This document shows, one piece after another, positions 53,128-62,403 of a DNA stretch of 64,000 nucleotides. A model generated the notes under the pieces. It saw nothing but the letters and a program-made list of their open reading frames with translations. It was not told where the DNA came from and searched no databases. Made by a program: the position numbers and the translations under genes. The stretch is from Clostridiales bacterium (GTDB lineage: Bacteria; Bacillota; Clostridia; Peptostreptococcales; Acidaminobacteraceae): NCBI GenBank assembly GCA_016342415.1, contig JAEIOD010000013.1, positions 1 to 64,000 on the forward strand, in the 5' to 3' direction. How positions within the stretch are numbered: position 1 is the stretch's first letter; each line of letters begins with the position of its first letter.

Positions 53128-53157
53128 ACAAAAAAACACCTCAGAATTCTGAGATGT
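53128..53157 (-). terminator. Hairpin with T-run in the leader of the methyltransferase gene (possible attenuator)
   Basis: Read leftward, ACATCTCAGAATTCTGAGGTGT folds on a perfect CTCAGAATTCTGAG core and is followed by seven T. It is a terminator with no gene to its right on that strand. The upstream 200 nt (about 53160-53350) contain AAAGGAG and further possible stems. This is the layout of a conditional terminator. No known riboswitch consensus is recognised. Confidence 0.55.
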
Positions 53158-53159
53158 CA

Positions 53160-53484
53160 TTAGACAAACATTAGCTCAGAATACTTAAAACAACTATCAC
53201 AAATAGACCCACATAGTGGATACATTTAAGATATTATGCCCGAAATCTAATCGGACTGTTGTTTCAAATATTCGTTTCCAGATCATTCAATTATTACAAT
53301 GAAACGGACTAACCAACTCCTTTAAGTTTACTTTATCTTCACCATTATCGCATATAATTTATTTTCTGTATACATAAATCCCAATAATTATCCATCGACA
53401 TACCACCCTTAATTATTGACAGTTATTAAAACTAATAGAAATTTACTAAAGCTTGTTCTGGTCAAACAAAGTTGTAACACCATT
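53160..53484. other. Leader-like region upstream of the methyltransferase attenuator
   Basis: No gene of normal size. On the minus strand it holds AAAGGAGTTGG (about 53315) and a few-codon frame, possibly a leader peptide. No T-box motif is present. Confidence 0.35.
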
Positions 53485-53721
53485 CAATAATTTAATAACA
53501 AGTTAATACATCTTATTTGTCACTTCCTATTACCTAACAGTTATTAACATAAGTCAAACCATTGAAAATACAGCATTCTAACAATTTCAATTGTTATCTA
53601 ATAGCGGTATTGAAAAACTCAAAATCAAGAGCTTTTTGGGGTGTGCGGGTTCAAGTCCCGCTTTCGACACCATTTAAATAGCGACCATCAAGTGTTTTCT
53701 TGAAAGTCGCTGTTTTATTTT
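53485..53721 (+). repeat. tRNA-Leu 3'-half attachment copy 10 (divergent type), with terminator
   Basis: Tail 53617-53672 (ACTCAAAATCAAGAGCTTTT, GGGGTGTGCGGGTTCAAGTC, CCGCTTTCGACACCA). The upstream block (TTAATAACAAGTTAATACAT, CTAACAGTTATTAACATAAG, TCAAACCATTGAAAATACAG) resembles copy 7. The terminator AGCGACCATCAAGTG...AAGTCGCT follows. It separates cassettes I and J. Confidence 0.88.
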
Positions 53722-53722
53722 T

Positions 53723-53968
53723 TTATATTTTCTCTTGACACTCTTTGTTAAGTAATTCTACAATTTTTAATATTTCAGTTATTACATCTTCATGTTTGAT
53801 ACCTTGAGCATATTCATACTTCGTTCTATAACTATTCCAAACTTCTATCAGGCCCGTACTTTTGACTGTTTCCAAATAAACATTTCTAATATCTTTTAAT
53901 TGCAGCATTGAATCACGTTCTTCAAACTTCTTATATATTGCTTCAACTAGTAATCTCTCATTAATCAA
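53723..53968 (-). pseudogene. C-terminal fragment of an AbiEii-type toxin
   Basis: 81 codons homologous to the last third of the toxin at 35853-36701: LINERLLVEAIYKKFEERDS, then KYEYAQGIKHEDVITEILKI, VELLNKE against KYEYAKGIDYFDVLTEVLKI, LELLNKK. The nucleotidyltransferase core and the antitoxin gene are missing. Homology breaks off at about 53970, exactly where the neighbouring flavoprotein gene ends. This points to replacement of the rest of an AbiE cassette. Confidence 0.8.
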
Positions 53969-53971
53969 CTT

Positions 53972-54802
53972 TTAGTTGTTTTGGACATAATCCGCAAGAG
54001 CTTTATCCGCATCTTTTCCTAGTAGGTTTTTATAAACCAATTTCATTAAACCAAATGCTATTTTTGTAAACACAATATAAAAAGGATTAATTTTAGTATC
54101 ATAATAATAATTCATATCCATCCATCCCTTTTCTCTCCATACATCTGTTCTATACGGCATGACCGTTGGAGAGATTTCAAGCTCTGTTTTATTAAACATA
54201 AAATATATATATTGTCTGAAGTTGGGTTTTGACAATGGTTTATCGATAGCAGCAACCAGTAACTTTTTAGCTGCCGCTTTAAGACGACGAGTATATTTCA
54301 GTTTACTTTTATGATGTACTGTATAAAATGCATGACCTATACCAATAATGTCTACTACATGGCATCCCCACCAATAAAAAGAACAATTGGCCATATATTT
54401 TGGAGCACCCATGACACCATCACCTCCTGAAGTTGAAACTATCAAGGTAGGTTTTCCAACAAATTCAGGAATGTGATCTTGGTACATAAATCGATCAATA
54501 AAATTTTTGAACATACCTGACACCATTCCAGCATAACCAGGAGAAGCAAAGATGATACCATCCGCTTGGATCATTTTTTCTAATATCATTTCCTTATCAT
54601 CTTTTAATGGACAATTATGCCCACCTTTTCGAAGACAAATTGAACACCCTATGCAATAATCTAATTTTTGATCAATAAGATAAAGATACTCAAATGCCAC
54701 ATCTGTATCTAAACGTTCCATCTCCTCTTGTATAATTTTTACCATACTCATGGTATTTCCATTTTTTCGTGCACTTCCTGATACAACCAATATGTTTTTC
54801 AT
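53972..54802 (-). CDS. NADPH-dependent FMN reductase / flavodoxin-fold protein
   Basis: A 276-aa protein. NILVVSGSARKNGNTMSMVK (FMN phosphate loop, residues 3-22), then YCIGCSICLRKGGHNCPLKD (Cys motif of the NAD(P)H:FMN-reductase-like iron-sulfur or disulfide flavoproteins) and IIFASPGYAGMVSGMFKNFIDR (FMN ring site). A C-terminal extension of about 90 residues is helical and basic. It lies downstream of a TetR gene on the same strand, with a palindromic operator upstream, so it is probably the TetR target. Possible role: reductive detoxification. Confidence 0.85.
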   Translation of the reverse strand: MKNILVVSGSARKNGNTMSMVKIIQEEMERLDTDVAFEYLYLIDQKLDYCIGCSICLRKGGHNCPLKDDKEMILEKMIQADGIIFASPGYAGMVSGMFKNFIDRFMYQDHIPEFVGKPTLIVSTSGGDGVMGAPKYMANCSFYWWGCHVVDIIGIGHAFYTVHHKSKLKYTRRLKAAAKKLLVAAIDKPLSKPNFRQYIYFMFNKTELEISPTVMPYRTDVWREKGWMDMNYYYDTKINPFYIVFTKIAFGLMKLVYKNLLGKDADKALADYVQNN

Positions 54803-54826
54803 AATAATATCCTTTCCTTTTTATAT

Positions 54827-54848
54827 TTACTTAACGTTCAGTAAGTAA
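54827..54848 (-). promoter_or_regulatory. TetR-type operator upstream of the flavoprotein gene
   Basis: Inverted repeat TTACTTA / TAAGTAA with an 8-nt centre. A related TTACTTACCGTTAATTAA lies before the TetR gene at about 55498, so the regulator may control both. Confidence 0.65.
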
Positions 54849-54903
54849 TGTGCATATTTTTTGTCAGATATCTCTATCCAACAAAATTGTTACTCTCTCT
54901 ATT

Positions 54904-55476
54904 TTATATTAAACCCTTCCAAACTAATTCAAAGACACGTTCTACCATATTTTCATTATCTTCAAGATAACCCATATAATAGCTAATTGCCAACCCTTCA
55001 ATTAGAACACCCATTTCAAACAACAACGCTTCAATATCAATATCCTTGCGTAACTCTTTGTTCAAAATACCTTCTTCAATGATTAGTTGTAGTGACTCAA
55101 GCAATGCGTTGCTTGAGTTCATATATAATTCTTGAACCTCAGGAACATTTTTTACTGCATCAAAGATAAAGTAAAAGTGATTAAATTTTTTTGGCAGCTC
55201 TTTATTATTTGGAAATGAAAAATACATTAATAAATGAAATAGTTTTTCTTTACTTGATTCTCCAATAGCCGTATAGCTTTGTGCTGATTGATTCATCCGA
55301 CTAAAAAAGAGTTCAATACATGCTTTAAACAATGCTTCTTTATTGAGAAAATAATAATATAATGCTGGTTTTGTTATACCAAGCTTTCCAGTAATCATAC
55401 TTAATGATGTTTTTTTATATCCATTCACCATAAACTCTGCTAAAGCAACTTCAATAAGTTCATCTCTTGAATTCAT
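54904..55476 (-). CDS. TetR/AcrR-family regulator
   Basis: A 190-aa protein with the TetR HTH: RDELIEVALAEFMVNGYKKT, SLSMITGKLGITKPALYYYF, LNKEALFKACIELFF (residues 3-57). The ligand-binding C-terminal domain is helical and specific. It lies upstream of the flavoprotein gene on the same strand and is separated from it by about 100 nt with a palindromic operator. Confidence 0.9.
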   Translation of the reverse strand: MNSRDELIEVALAEFMVNGYKKTSLSMITGKLGITKPALYYYFLNKEALFKACIELFFSRMNQSAQSYTAIGESSKEKLFHLLMYFSFPNNKELPKKFNHFYFIFDAVKNVPEVQELYMNSSNALLESLQLIIEEGILNKELRKDIDIEALLFEMGVLIEGLAISYYMGYLEDNENMVERVFELVWKGLI

Positions 55477-55610
55477 AATACCTCTTATTTTTGTTATTTA
55501 CTTACCGTTAATTAAAAAGTATCAGTTTTATTGATATCTGTCAATCCCTATATGCATATTATTATAACATTCGTTTAAAAGTATTCTCAAAAAAAGTTCT
55601 TTGATATACT

Positions 55611-55880
55611 TTAATAAGAACTATGGAATGTCAACATTTTATTAGACAACTTTCTTAAGGTGTAAAATTTTGTATGTACTTGGTGATAAATATCCCAATG
55701 ATGAATGTAGTCTCTTATTGTTATCCATTTTAAATAATCGAACAATTCGAGTTTTAGTTGACCAAGAGATTCTAATGCATTAGGATTGACAAACTCTTTT
55801 CTAAACGTTTTAAATAATGCTTCAGCTACTGCATTATCATAAGGCCAGCCTTTTTTTACTCGAGGATATTTGGATATCAA
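55611..55880 (-). pseudogene. IS3-family transposase (OrfB) remnant
   Basis: The minus strand encodes a fragment of the integrase core: RVKKGWPYDNAVAEALFKTF, RKEFVNP, with the last catalytic Glu in EALFKTFRKE, then LESLGQLKLELFDYLKWITI as in IS150/IS3 OrfB C termini. The N-terminal DD part and OrfA are missing. The C-terminal end is followed by unrelated residues. Confidence 0.82.
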
Positions 55881-56146
55881 AACTGTATAACAAATCTCAA
55901 TTGATCTATTTTTTGAATTCGCTGAATAGTCTGTATGAAAGATTTATATCTTCTTTAAATTGTGATTTGTTGATGTAGATGCCTGATGAACTCACTTATT
56001 AAAATTTAAGAAATAATGAATGTTCTCTTATATATAGTTTATACCAGAACTATTTGTTATATATACATAACATTATTAGCCAAGTTATACTATAGTTGAA
56101 CTTGAACTTATAAATCAACACTACAACAGTATAAAGGAGATTAGTT
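55881..56146. other. Spacer between the IS3 remnant and the next gene
   Basis: About 265 bp with no gene. AAAGGAG at about 56134 is the RBS of the following gene. Confidence 0.4.
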
Positions 56147-57259
56147 ATGACAACAAATGATAAACTTATCAAATTAATAACAGAAAAAATAACGACTGAT
56201 TACAAAGAGGATATTGCTTTACTCATCAGATATGACATTAACAGCGAAGAAAAAGAATCAAAGGGTTTAGACTTATACTACATTCCTAAAACAGAAAAAG
56301 CCATGCAATTGTCATCACAATACATAATAGATGGTATTGGCTATGATCTATTTCCAATGAAATGGGACAGATTGGTTAGTGTCGCTGCAATGGATAGTCC
56401 CCAAGCATATTTATTTAAAAACGCGGAAGTTTTATATGTTGGTGATGAAGAAGCTCTTTCTAGATTTTACCAACTGAAAAACTCATTAGAAACTATTTTA
56501 AATGGTAGATATGGTGAGGCGTTGCTCAATAAAGCATATGAGTACCTTAACGAAAGTTATATTTACTTATACAATGTACATAATCTTTGCCAATCGTCTA
56601 TTGATATTAGAATTGAAGCATCTAAACTTTTAAAGCAAATATCAAACATCATTGCTTTTATCAATCATGACTACTTCTTAGGCGGAAACGGCTCTGAAGT
56701 ATCTATTATTAGAGCATCTTCTAAAATGAAAAAAATCCCTAAAGATTATCCATCACTTGTAGACACTATTATTCATCACGATGATATGGACTTAGTGAAA
56801 ACATCACTAAATGAATTAGTTAATAACACAAGGACTCTTTTACAATCAATAAGAGAATCGTATGCACAAACTGAACCTTTTGAAACTTTCTTTAATGGTT
56901 ATTATGAGGAAATGCAAAAATATTTAAACTATTTTAAAGAAGCTATTTTAAGTGGTGACAGTTACAAACAATTTGAAATCGCGAGTTATCTTCACGAAGA
57001 AATCAGTCAATTTTTAACAAAATCGAAAGATGGCATTTGGTATGATGATCGCAATGTATATCACGAATATTCTATTCATTTTGAGTCATTATTTGAATTG
57101 GATTTCATGAAACTTATTGCTCATAAAAATACAGATCTATTACTAACGACTTTAGAGAACTTTGATAACACTTTTAAAGGTTTACTAAAAAAAGAAAATA
57201 TCCAAGTTAACAGTTTTGATGGATTTGATTCTTTTTCAGATTATTTTAGAAATAAGTAG
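56147..57259 (+). CDS. Degenerate nucleotidyltransferase-like protein
   Basis: A 370-aa protein whose layout follows the gene at 40995-42077: an N-terminal alpha/beta part, IIDGIGYDLFPMKWDRL (compare ILDDVGYDIYCTPWHSRL), then a helical C-terminal domain. The place of the GSxxRxDxxxxSDxD motif reads LIRYDINSEEKESKGLDLYY. Only one acid of the DxD pair is kept and the GS loop is lost, so catalysis is doubtful. It may be a regulatory paralogue. The CD3324-like gene follows 7 nt after its stop. Confidence 0.62.
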   Translation: MTTNDKLIKLITEKITTDYKEDIALLIRYDINSEEKESKGLDLYYIPKTEKAMQLSSQYIIDGIGYDLFPMKWDRLVSVAAMDSPQAYLFKNAEVLYVGDEEALSRFYQLKNSLETILNGRYGEALLNKAYEYLNESYIYLYNVHNLCQSSIDIRIEASKLLKQISNIIAFINHDYFLGGNGSEVSIIRASSKMKKIPKDYPSLVDTIIHHDDMDLVKTSLNELVNNTRTLLQSIRESYAQTEPFETFFNGYYEEMQKYLNYFKEAILSGDSYKQFEIASYLHEEISQFLTKSKDGIWYDDRNVYHEYSIHFESLFELDFMKLIAHKNTDLLLTTLENFDNTFKGLLKKENIQVNSFDGFDSFSDYFRNK

Positions 57260-57266
57260 GTGGTTT

Positions 57267-57533
57267 ATGGACTATAAAAGTGCAGAAAAATTACTACCAA
57301 AAGCTTTAATGGATGAAGTGCAAAAGTATATTCAGGGTGAATATATTTATATTCCTAAAGCAGATGGTACCAGGAAAAAATGGGGTGAAAAGTCTGGTGC
57401 AAGAAAAGAACTTGCTCTAAGAAATGAAACTATAAGGGCTTCCTTTAAAGATGGTGAAACTATAGAGTCACTTTCAAAAAAATTCTACTTATCTATTAAC
57501 AGCATTAAAATGATTGTTTACTCAAAAAAATAA
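57267..57533 (+). CDS. CD3324-family-like small protein
   Basis: An 88-aa protein: MDYKSAEKLLPKALMDEVQK, YIQGEYIYIPKADGTRKKWG, then RNETIRASFKDGETIESLSK, KFYLSINSIKMIVYSKK. The second half is a likely HTH. It resembles the CD3324 family of small Firmicutes proteins, whose function is unknown. The frame is open upstream, but TAGGTGG precedes the ATG at 57267. Confidence 0.78.
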   Translation: MDYKSAEKLLPKALMDEVQKYIQGEYIYIPKADGTRKKWGEKSGARKELALRNETIRASFKDGETIESLSKKFYLSINSIKMIVYSKK

Positions 57534-57591
57534 TTTGCATTATCGTGTCTGTTAGTATAAGAAATAGTTATCTCTAATCTAAATAATGTTT

Positions 57592-57670
57592 GAGTGGATT
57601 GGCCCGAGCCGTACTTTCAGCACCATACAAATAGCGACATTCAAGAGTTTCACCTGAATGTCGCTTATTT
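57592..57670 (+). repeat. Degenerate tRNA-Leu tail, copy 11 (third lineage), with terminator
   Basis: GAGTGGATTGGCCCGAGCCG, TACTTTCAGCACCA (57592-57625), followed by AGCGACATTCAAGAG...GAATGTCGCT (57633-57665). The tail resembles copies 8 and 9 more than the tRNA. The terminator can also end leuS transcription on the other strand. Confidence 0.75.
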
Positions 57671-57678
57671 ATAGTAAA

Positions 57679-60090
57679 TTATCTAATCACAAAGTTCACG
57701 ATTCTTTTAGGAACATATATTTCTTTCACTACAAAGTTGCCGTCTAACTTTCCTTTGATGGCCTCTCTAGCTAATGACAGTACCATCTCTTTATCCACTT
57801 CAGCATCAACTTGAATGTACGCTTTAACTTTGCCATTAATTTGTATTGGGATTTTTAGTGTTTCTTCTTTCATTTTTTCCTCGTTATAAATTGGCCAATT
57901 ACTATCAAAGACTGACTCATCATGCCCCATCAATTGCCATAACTCTTCTGTAATATGTGGTGCAAATGGTGCCATTAAGACAATTAAAGTTTTTAATGTT
58001 TCCTCATCTATACCCTCTTCACGTTTATTAATATCAATTAATGTATTTGTGAACTCCATAAAGCCACTTACCACAGTATTTAAACTGACTCTATTTAAAC
58101 GAGCGGTGATTTCAAAAATCAATTGGTTTCTAACCTTTTCCATTTCCCTAGTTGCTTTAATCTTTTTCCCTATATTTGAAGTCACTAAGGTCCATACTCT
58201 ATTGATGAAACGATGAACGCCATCAATACCACGATCATCCCATTCAGAATCCAATTCGGGTGGTCCAACAAATAGTTCATAAATCCTTAAAGAGTCGCAT
58301 CCAAAGGAATCCACCAATTCATCAGGTGATACCACATTGCCTTTTGATTTACTCATTTTAGCACCATCTTTAGTAATCATTCCTTGATTGAACAAACGTT
58401 TAAAAGGTTCTTGGAAATCAATTACTTTAATGTCGTATAAGAATTTGGTATAAAATCGTGCATAAAGTAGATGAAGTACTGCATGTTCTATACCACCAAC
58501 ATACATATCAACAGGCAACCACTTTTTTGCTTTTTCTGGACAAACCAGTTGCTCATGATTATTGGAATCGACATATCTCATGAAGTACCAAGATGATCCA
58601 GCCCATTGAGGCATAGTATTGGTTTCTCGTTTACCTTTTCCACCACATTTAGGACATACAGTGTTTACCCATTCTTTAATTCCAGCTAAAGGTGATTCTC
58701 CTGTACCAGTAGGTTCATATGACTTTACATCTGGTAAAACAACGGGTAATTCTTCTTCCGGAACGGGTACCGGACCACAACTGTCACAGTGAATTATTGG
58801 TATCGGTTCACCCCAATAACGTTGGCGTGAGAAGACCCAGTCACGTAATTTGTAATTCACTGTTTTTTTACCAATTGACTTATCTTGTAAATAGACTGCT
58901 ACAGCGTCTTTTGCTTCAACTGAAGGCATCCCATCAAATACATCCGAATTAACCATAACACCTTCTTCAGTATAAGCTTCTTCTAACTCAGAAATTATTT
59001 GATCGTCTTTAGCGATGACTTGGACAATCGGTAAGTCAAACTTCTTGGCAAATTCAAAGTCTCTTTTATCATGTGCTGGTACACACATGATTGCACCAGT
59101 ACCATAATCAGCTAAGACGTAATCAGAAACCCATATTGGCATTTGAGATCCATTTAAAGGATTAAGCGTATATGATCCAGTAAAGACACCAGTCTTATCT
59201 TTTTCTTGTAAACGATCTACTGAAGATTTCATTGAAGCTTTATACACATAGTCCTCTACAACTTGTTTCTGTTCTTCTGTAACTAGTTTATCCATCATCT
59301 CATACTCAGGTGCCAACACCATAAATGTTGTTCCATAAAGGGTATCGGGTCTAGTGGTGAAGGCTTTAATGCTTTCATTTAGACCTGCCACTTCAAAATC
59401 TACTTCTACACCATAACTTTTACCAATCCAATCGGACTGCATTTTTTTTACTTTATCCGGCCAATCCAACTCCTCCAAATCGTCTAATAACCGATCCGCA
59501 TAATTTGTTATTTTCAACATCCATTGGCGTAAGTTTTTCTTTGTGACTGATGTACTGCATCGTTCACACTCCCCGTTTACTACTTCTTCATTGGCTAGAC
59601 CCGTTTTACAAGATGGACACCAATTAATAGGCATTTGCTTTTCATAAGCTAATCCTTCTTTAAACATCTTAACAAAAATCCACTGGGTCCATTTATAAAA
59701 GTTAGGATCGGTTGTATTCACTTCCTTATCCCAGTCGTATATAGCACTGATATCATGTAGTTGTCTTTTAAAGTTTTGAACATTTTCTTTGGTTGCTTTT
59801 AAAGGGTGAACCCCCATCTCCAAGGCATAGTTTTCTGCAGGTAATCCAAAAGCATCCCATCCCATAGGATGTAAGACATGATACCCTTGTAATACCTTAT
59901 AACGACTCCATACATCACTTAATACATAACCTCTCCAATGACCAACATGCAAACCACTACCCGATGGGTATGGAAACATATCTAAACAATAATACTTTTC
60001 CTTACTTTCTTCTTTTTGATTGATTGGTTTTTGATGCCAATTCTTACGCCACTTTTCTTCAATTTCCTTGTGATTGTATTGTGCACTCAT
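57679..60090 (-). CDS. leuS: Leucyl-tRNA synthetase
   Basis: An 803-aa class Ia synthetase that charges tRNA-Leu. Class I HIGH is present as YPSGSGLHVGHWRGY (about residue 45), the editing domain contains TTRPDTLYGTTFM, and KMSKSKGNVVSPDEL carries KMSKS (about 575). The zinc-binding motif is WCPSCKTGLANEEVVNGECE, RCS. The anticodon-binding domain and the C-terminal domain are complete. The frame starts at 60153, but GGGGAGG is spaced 8 nt before the ATG at 60090. The gene is preceded by a T-box leader. It is flanked by degenerate tRNA-Leu tails (57.6 and 63.1 kb). Confidence 0.97.
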   Translation of the reverse strand: MSAQYNHKEIEEKWRKNWHQKPINQKEESKEKYYCLDMFPYPSGSGLHVGHWRGYVLSDVWSRYKVLQGYHVLHPMGWDAFGLPAENYALEMGVHPLKATKENVQNFKRQLHDISAIYDWDKEVNTTDPNFYKWTQWIFVKMFKEGLAYEKQMPINWCPSCKTGLANEEVVNGECERCSTSVTKKNLRQWMLKITNYADRLLDDLEELDWPDKVKKMQSDWIGKSYGVEVDFEVAGLNESIKAFTTRPDTLYGTTFMVLAPEYEMMDKLVTEEQKQVVEDYVYKASMKSSVDRLQEKDKTGVFTGSYTLNPLNGSQMPIWVSDYVLADYGTGAIMCVPAHDKRDFEFAKKFDLPIVQVIAKDDQIISELEEAYTEEGVMVNSDVFDGMPSVEAKDAVAVYLQDKSIGKKTVNYKLRDWVFSRQRYWGEPIPIIHCDSCGPVPVPEEELPVVLPDVKSYEPTGTGESPLAGIKEWVNTVCPKCGGKGKRETNTMPQWAGSSWYFMRYVDSNNHEQLVCPEKAKKWLPVDMYVGGIEHAVLHLLYARFYTKFLYDIKVIDFQEPFKRLFNQGMITKDGAKMSKSKGNVVSPDELVDSFGCDSLRIYELFVGPPELDSEWDDRGIDGVHRFINRVWTLVTSNIGKKIKATREMEKVRNQLIFEITARLNRVSLNTVVSGFMEFTNTLIDINKREEGIDEETLKTLIVLMAPFAPHITEELWQLMGHDESVFDSNWPIYNEEKMKEETLKIPIQINGKVKAYIQVDAEVDKEMVLSLAREAIKGKLDGNFVVKEIYVPKRIVNFVIR

Positions 60091-60132
60091 CACGTTTTCC
60101 TCCCCATTCATACCAAACACTTCATTTTTATA

Positions 60133-60372
60133 CAACAAAAAACCCTCCATCATCTATATATATAGAGACGAAAGGTCAATCCGCGGTACCACTCTAGTTC
60201 ATTCGTTTATCGAACACACTTATTTCTCAATAACGGTGAGCTACCGTCTTAGCTTACAATTATGTTCAGCTAAAAAACTCTAAGGCGAGTTCAATATCTT
60301 AGGGTACTGTTTCTCACCAACCAACAGCTCTCTTAAACCTTAGGGTATCTACTACTCCTCTTCAACGTTGTT
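60133..60372 (-). promoter_or_regulatory. T-box leader of leuS
   Basis: Read leftward: an AGAGGAGTAGTAGAT start, a stem I region with AGAGAGCTGTTGG, a specifier bulge with GAACTCGCC (CTC, leucine), then the T-box AGAGTGGTACCGCGG (60178-60193, complement) and a terminator (ACCTTTCGTCT / AGATGATGGAGGGT, then TTTTTT at about 60134-60175). Uncharged tRNA-Leu stabilises the antiterminator. The specifier matches the downstream gene. Confidence 0.92.
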
Positions 60373-60565
60373 ATCATAAATTATTTAAGTGTAATATTAT
60401 CACAAGCAAATCACAAAATCAAGATAATTATCATTTTATTGGAAATTATTGCTTTTTTAAACTCCAACCGTTATTGTATAAAGGAAATTAAATTTCAAAA
60501 TAAGTACCTACTTATATGAATATGTTTCTTGTATAAACAAAAAAATGTATGTAAATATCATAAAG
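60373..60565. other. Intergenic region between mgtE and the leuS leader
   Basis: About 190 bp of AT-rich DNA. It contains the leuS promoter and the 3' untranslated end of mgtE. I see no gene or clear terminator. Confidence 0.4.
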
Positions 60566-61873
60566 TTACAAGTATTTTATTAAATACTTGGCTAAGCTTA
60601 ACAAAATGAAAAAACCAAAAGAATCTGTAATTGCAGTAATTAAAATGCTTGATCCAACTGCTGGATCTAACTTCATTTTTTTTAATAGTGTTGGTATGAG
60701 TAAACCTGCGATATTAGCTATAATAAAATTACATATCATTGCAACACCTACAATTAAAGATAGTGCTAATTTTTCATATTTCAGATAAATAATAAAACCT
60801 GCTGAACCACCCAGTATTATTCCATTTACCAGACCTATTAATATTTCCTTAGCTAATTTCCAAAAAAAATTCTCATCTTTATAATAATCATCAAATGTCA
60901 AATTTCTAATTGTTATTGCAAGCACTTGATTTCCAGAGTTACCTCCCATTCCTGCAATAATTGGCATTGCCATGGCTAAAGCCACAAATCTTTCGATTTC
61001 GTTAGAAAACGTACTTACAACAAAAGCCGCAAAAAAAACTGTTCCTAAGTTAACAAGTAGCCATGGCAACCTTTGACCTATTGACGGAATTGCTTTTGCT
61101 TTAACTGAATTGGATTGTGCCACACCACCGATATTTAAAATATCCTCAGATTGTTCCTGATATATAACGTTAATTACATCGTCTAATGTAATAACACCTA
61201 ATACGATATTATCAGCATTTACGACTGGCATTGCAATCAAATCATACTTTGATACAAGTCTTGCTACTTCTTCCTGATCAACTTCTGGTGTTACTGAAAT
61301 AATTTTTGTAGTGATTACAGATGATAACTCAGCACTTCTATCAGGTACTAATAAATCACGAATATTTATTTTTCCTATCATTTGATTTGAGTCATTAGTA
61401 ATATATATTTCTTCAATCACTTCTGATTTTGGTGCAATGTTACATACCTTTATATAAGCTTCTTCAAGTGTCATGTTTTGATTAAGCGTAATGTATTCTG
61501 ATGTCATGATACCGCCTGCAACATCATATTTGTAACCTAATAATTCTTTCACACTACTAAATTGTGTATTATCAATTACTTCAAAAATATCTTTTCTTCT
61601 ATTTACCTTTAACAATCCAATTAAATCGACAATATCATCAATCTTCATATTTTGAAACACTTGTATCAATCTTTCTGAATCCAGAATTTTCAAAATTGAT
61701 TTTCTGAATGTGTTGTTACCCACTTTCAACAAATCAGCAATATCTTGATTTTTCAATGAATCAATTATTTTTATTTTTGAATCATCATCAAATTTATATA
61801 AATCAATGCAATTATCAATAGGATAAGAGTCACTATAATTCAATAAGAATTCGTCAACTTTTCTATTTTCCAT
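60566..61873 (-). CDS. mgtE: Magnesium transporter MgtE
   Basis: A 435-aa protein with the MgtE layout: N-terminal helical superhelix (to about 125), two CBS domains (GGIMTSEYITLNQNMTLEEA at about 130; VTPEVDQEEVARLVSKYDLI, AMPVVNADNIVLGVITLDDV at about 195-240), then five membrane segments. The pore motif region AMAMPIIAGMGGNSGNQVLA, ITIR (about 305-325) and DPAVGSSILITAITDSFGF are conserved. It imports Mg2+, gated by cytosolic Mg2+ via N and CBS domains. No M-box leader consensus was found upstream. Confidence 0.95.
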   Translation of the reverse strand: MENRKVDEFLLNYSDSYPIDNCIDLYKFDDDSKIKIIDSLKNQDIADLLKVGNNTFRKSILKILDSERLIQVFQNMKIDDIVDLIGLLKVNRRKDIFEVIDNTQFSSVKELLGYKYDVAGGIMTSEYITLNQNMTLEEAYIKVCNIAPKSEVIEEIYITNDSNQMIGKINIRDLLVPDRSAELSSVITTKIISVTPEVDQEEVARLVSKYDLIAMPVVNADNIVLGVITLDDVINVIYQEQSEDILNIGGVAQSNSVKAKAIPSIGQRLPWLLVNLGTVFFAAFVVSTFSNEIERFVALAMAMPIIAGMGGNSGNQVLAITIRNLTFDDYYKDENFFWKLAKEILIGLVNGIILGGSAGFIIYLKYEKLALSLIVGVAMICNFIIANIAGLLIPTLLKKMKLDPAVGSSILITAITDSFGFFILLSLAKYLIKYL

Positions 61874-62143
61874 ATGTCTCCTCTTTTTTTATAAACAGCG
61901 TATCATTATTTAATACTATCATATAATTATTTTTTAACCAAAATTGTCCTGCCTTTTGTTACCCGTAAAACGATAACCCTCATAGGGTAAATCAGAACTA
62001 TAAAATAATATAGATAGAGCTCGTTTGATTGATCAGCGGAATATAAGAGGAATTCATCTTGTTTGTTGATTTATCCTGTATATAGGAGTATCATTCAATT
62101 GAGGAAGACATAAATAATCATATAGGTAGACAAGGAGGATGTT
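61874..62143. other. Divergent region between mgtE and a small gene
   Basis: About 270 bp. It holds the mgtE leader (a possible stem TTACCC...GGGTAA near 61960-61995, no M-box consensus) and the RBS AAGGAGG of the small gene at about 62133. Confidence 0.4.
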
Positions 62144-62329
62144 ATGAAAAAGACAAAGACTTTAGCTAAGGTGTATGATGACAAACTCGTTTATTATGAT
62201 AATGCATTGTACAAGCATGAACACAAAGAAAACAGTACAAAAGATTTGGTGACGAATATAAAGTTTGATGTGAAAGAAGATAATACTGAAGTAGCAGCTA
62301 AGTTGATACAAAACAATTACTTCTTATAA
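62144..62329 (+). CDS. Small hypothetical protein
   Basis: A 61-aa charged protein (MKKTKTLAKVYDDKLVYYDN...AAKLIQNNYFL) I do not recognise. Strong AAGGAGG with good spacing and a terminator at 62404-62432 support a real gene. No signal peptide or membrane segment. Confidence 0.6.
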   Translation: MKKTKTLAKVYDDKLVYYDNALYKHEHKENSTKDLVTNIKFDVKEDNTEVAAKLIQNNYFL

Positions 62330-62403
62330 CAGATATTAAACTTTATTACTATTAAAGATATAGCATATCCCATGTACTGACTGTCATTAAGCTTCATTGA
62401 CTT
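62330..62403. other. 3' untranslated region of the small gene
   Basis: Short stretch before the terminator; no feature seen. Confidence 0.3.

Noticed and set aside
61874..62143. M-box magnesium riboswitch before mgtE
   Set aside because: I looked for the conserved M-box segments on the minus strand and did not find them; only a weak stem is visible.
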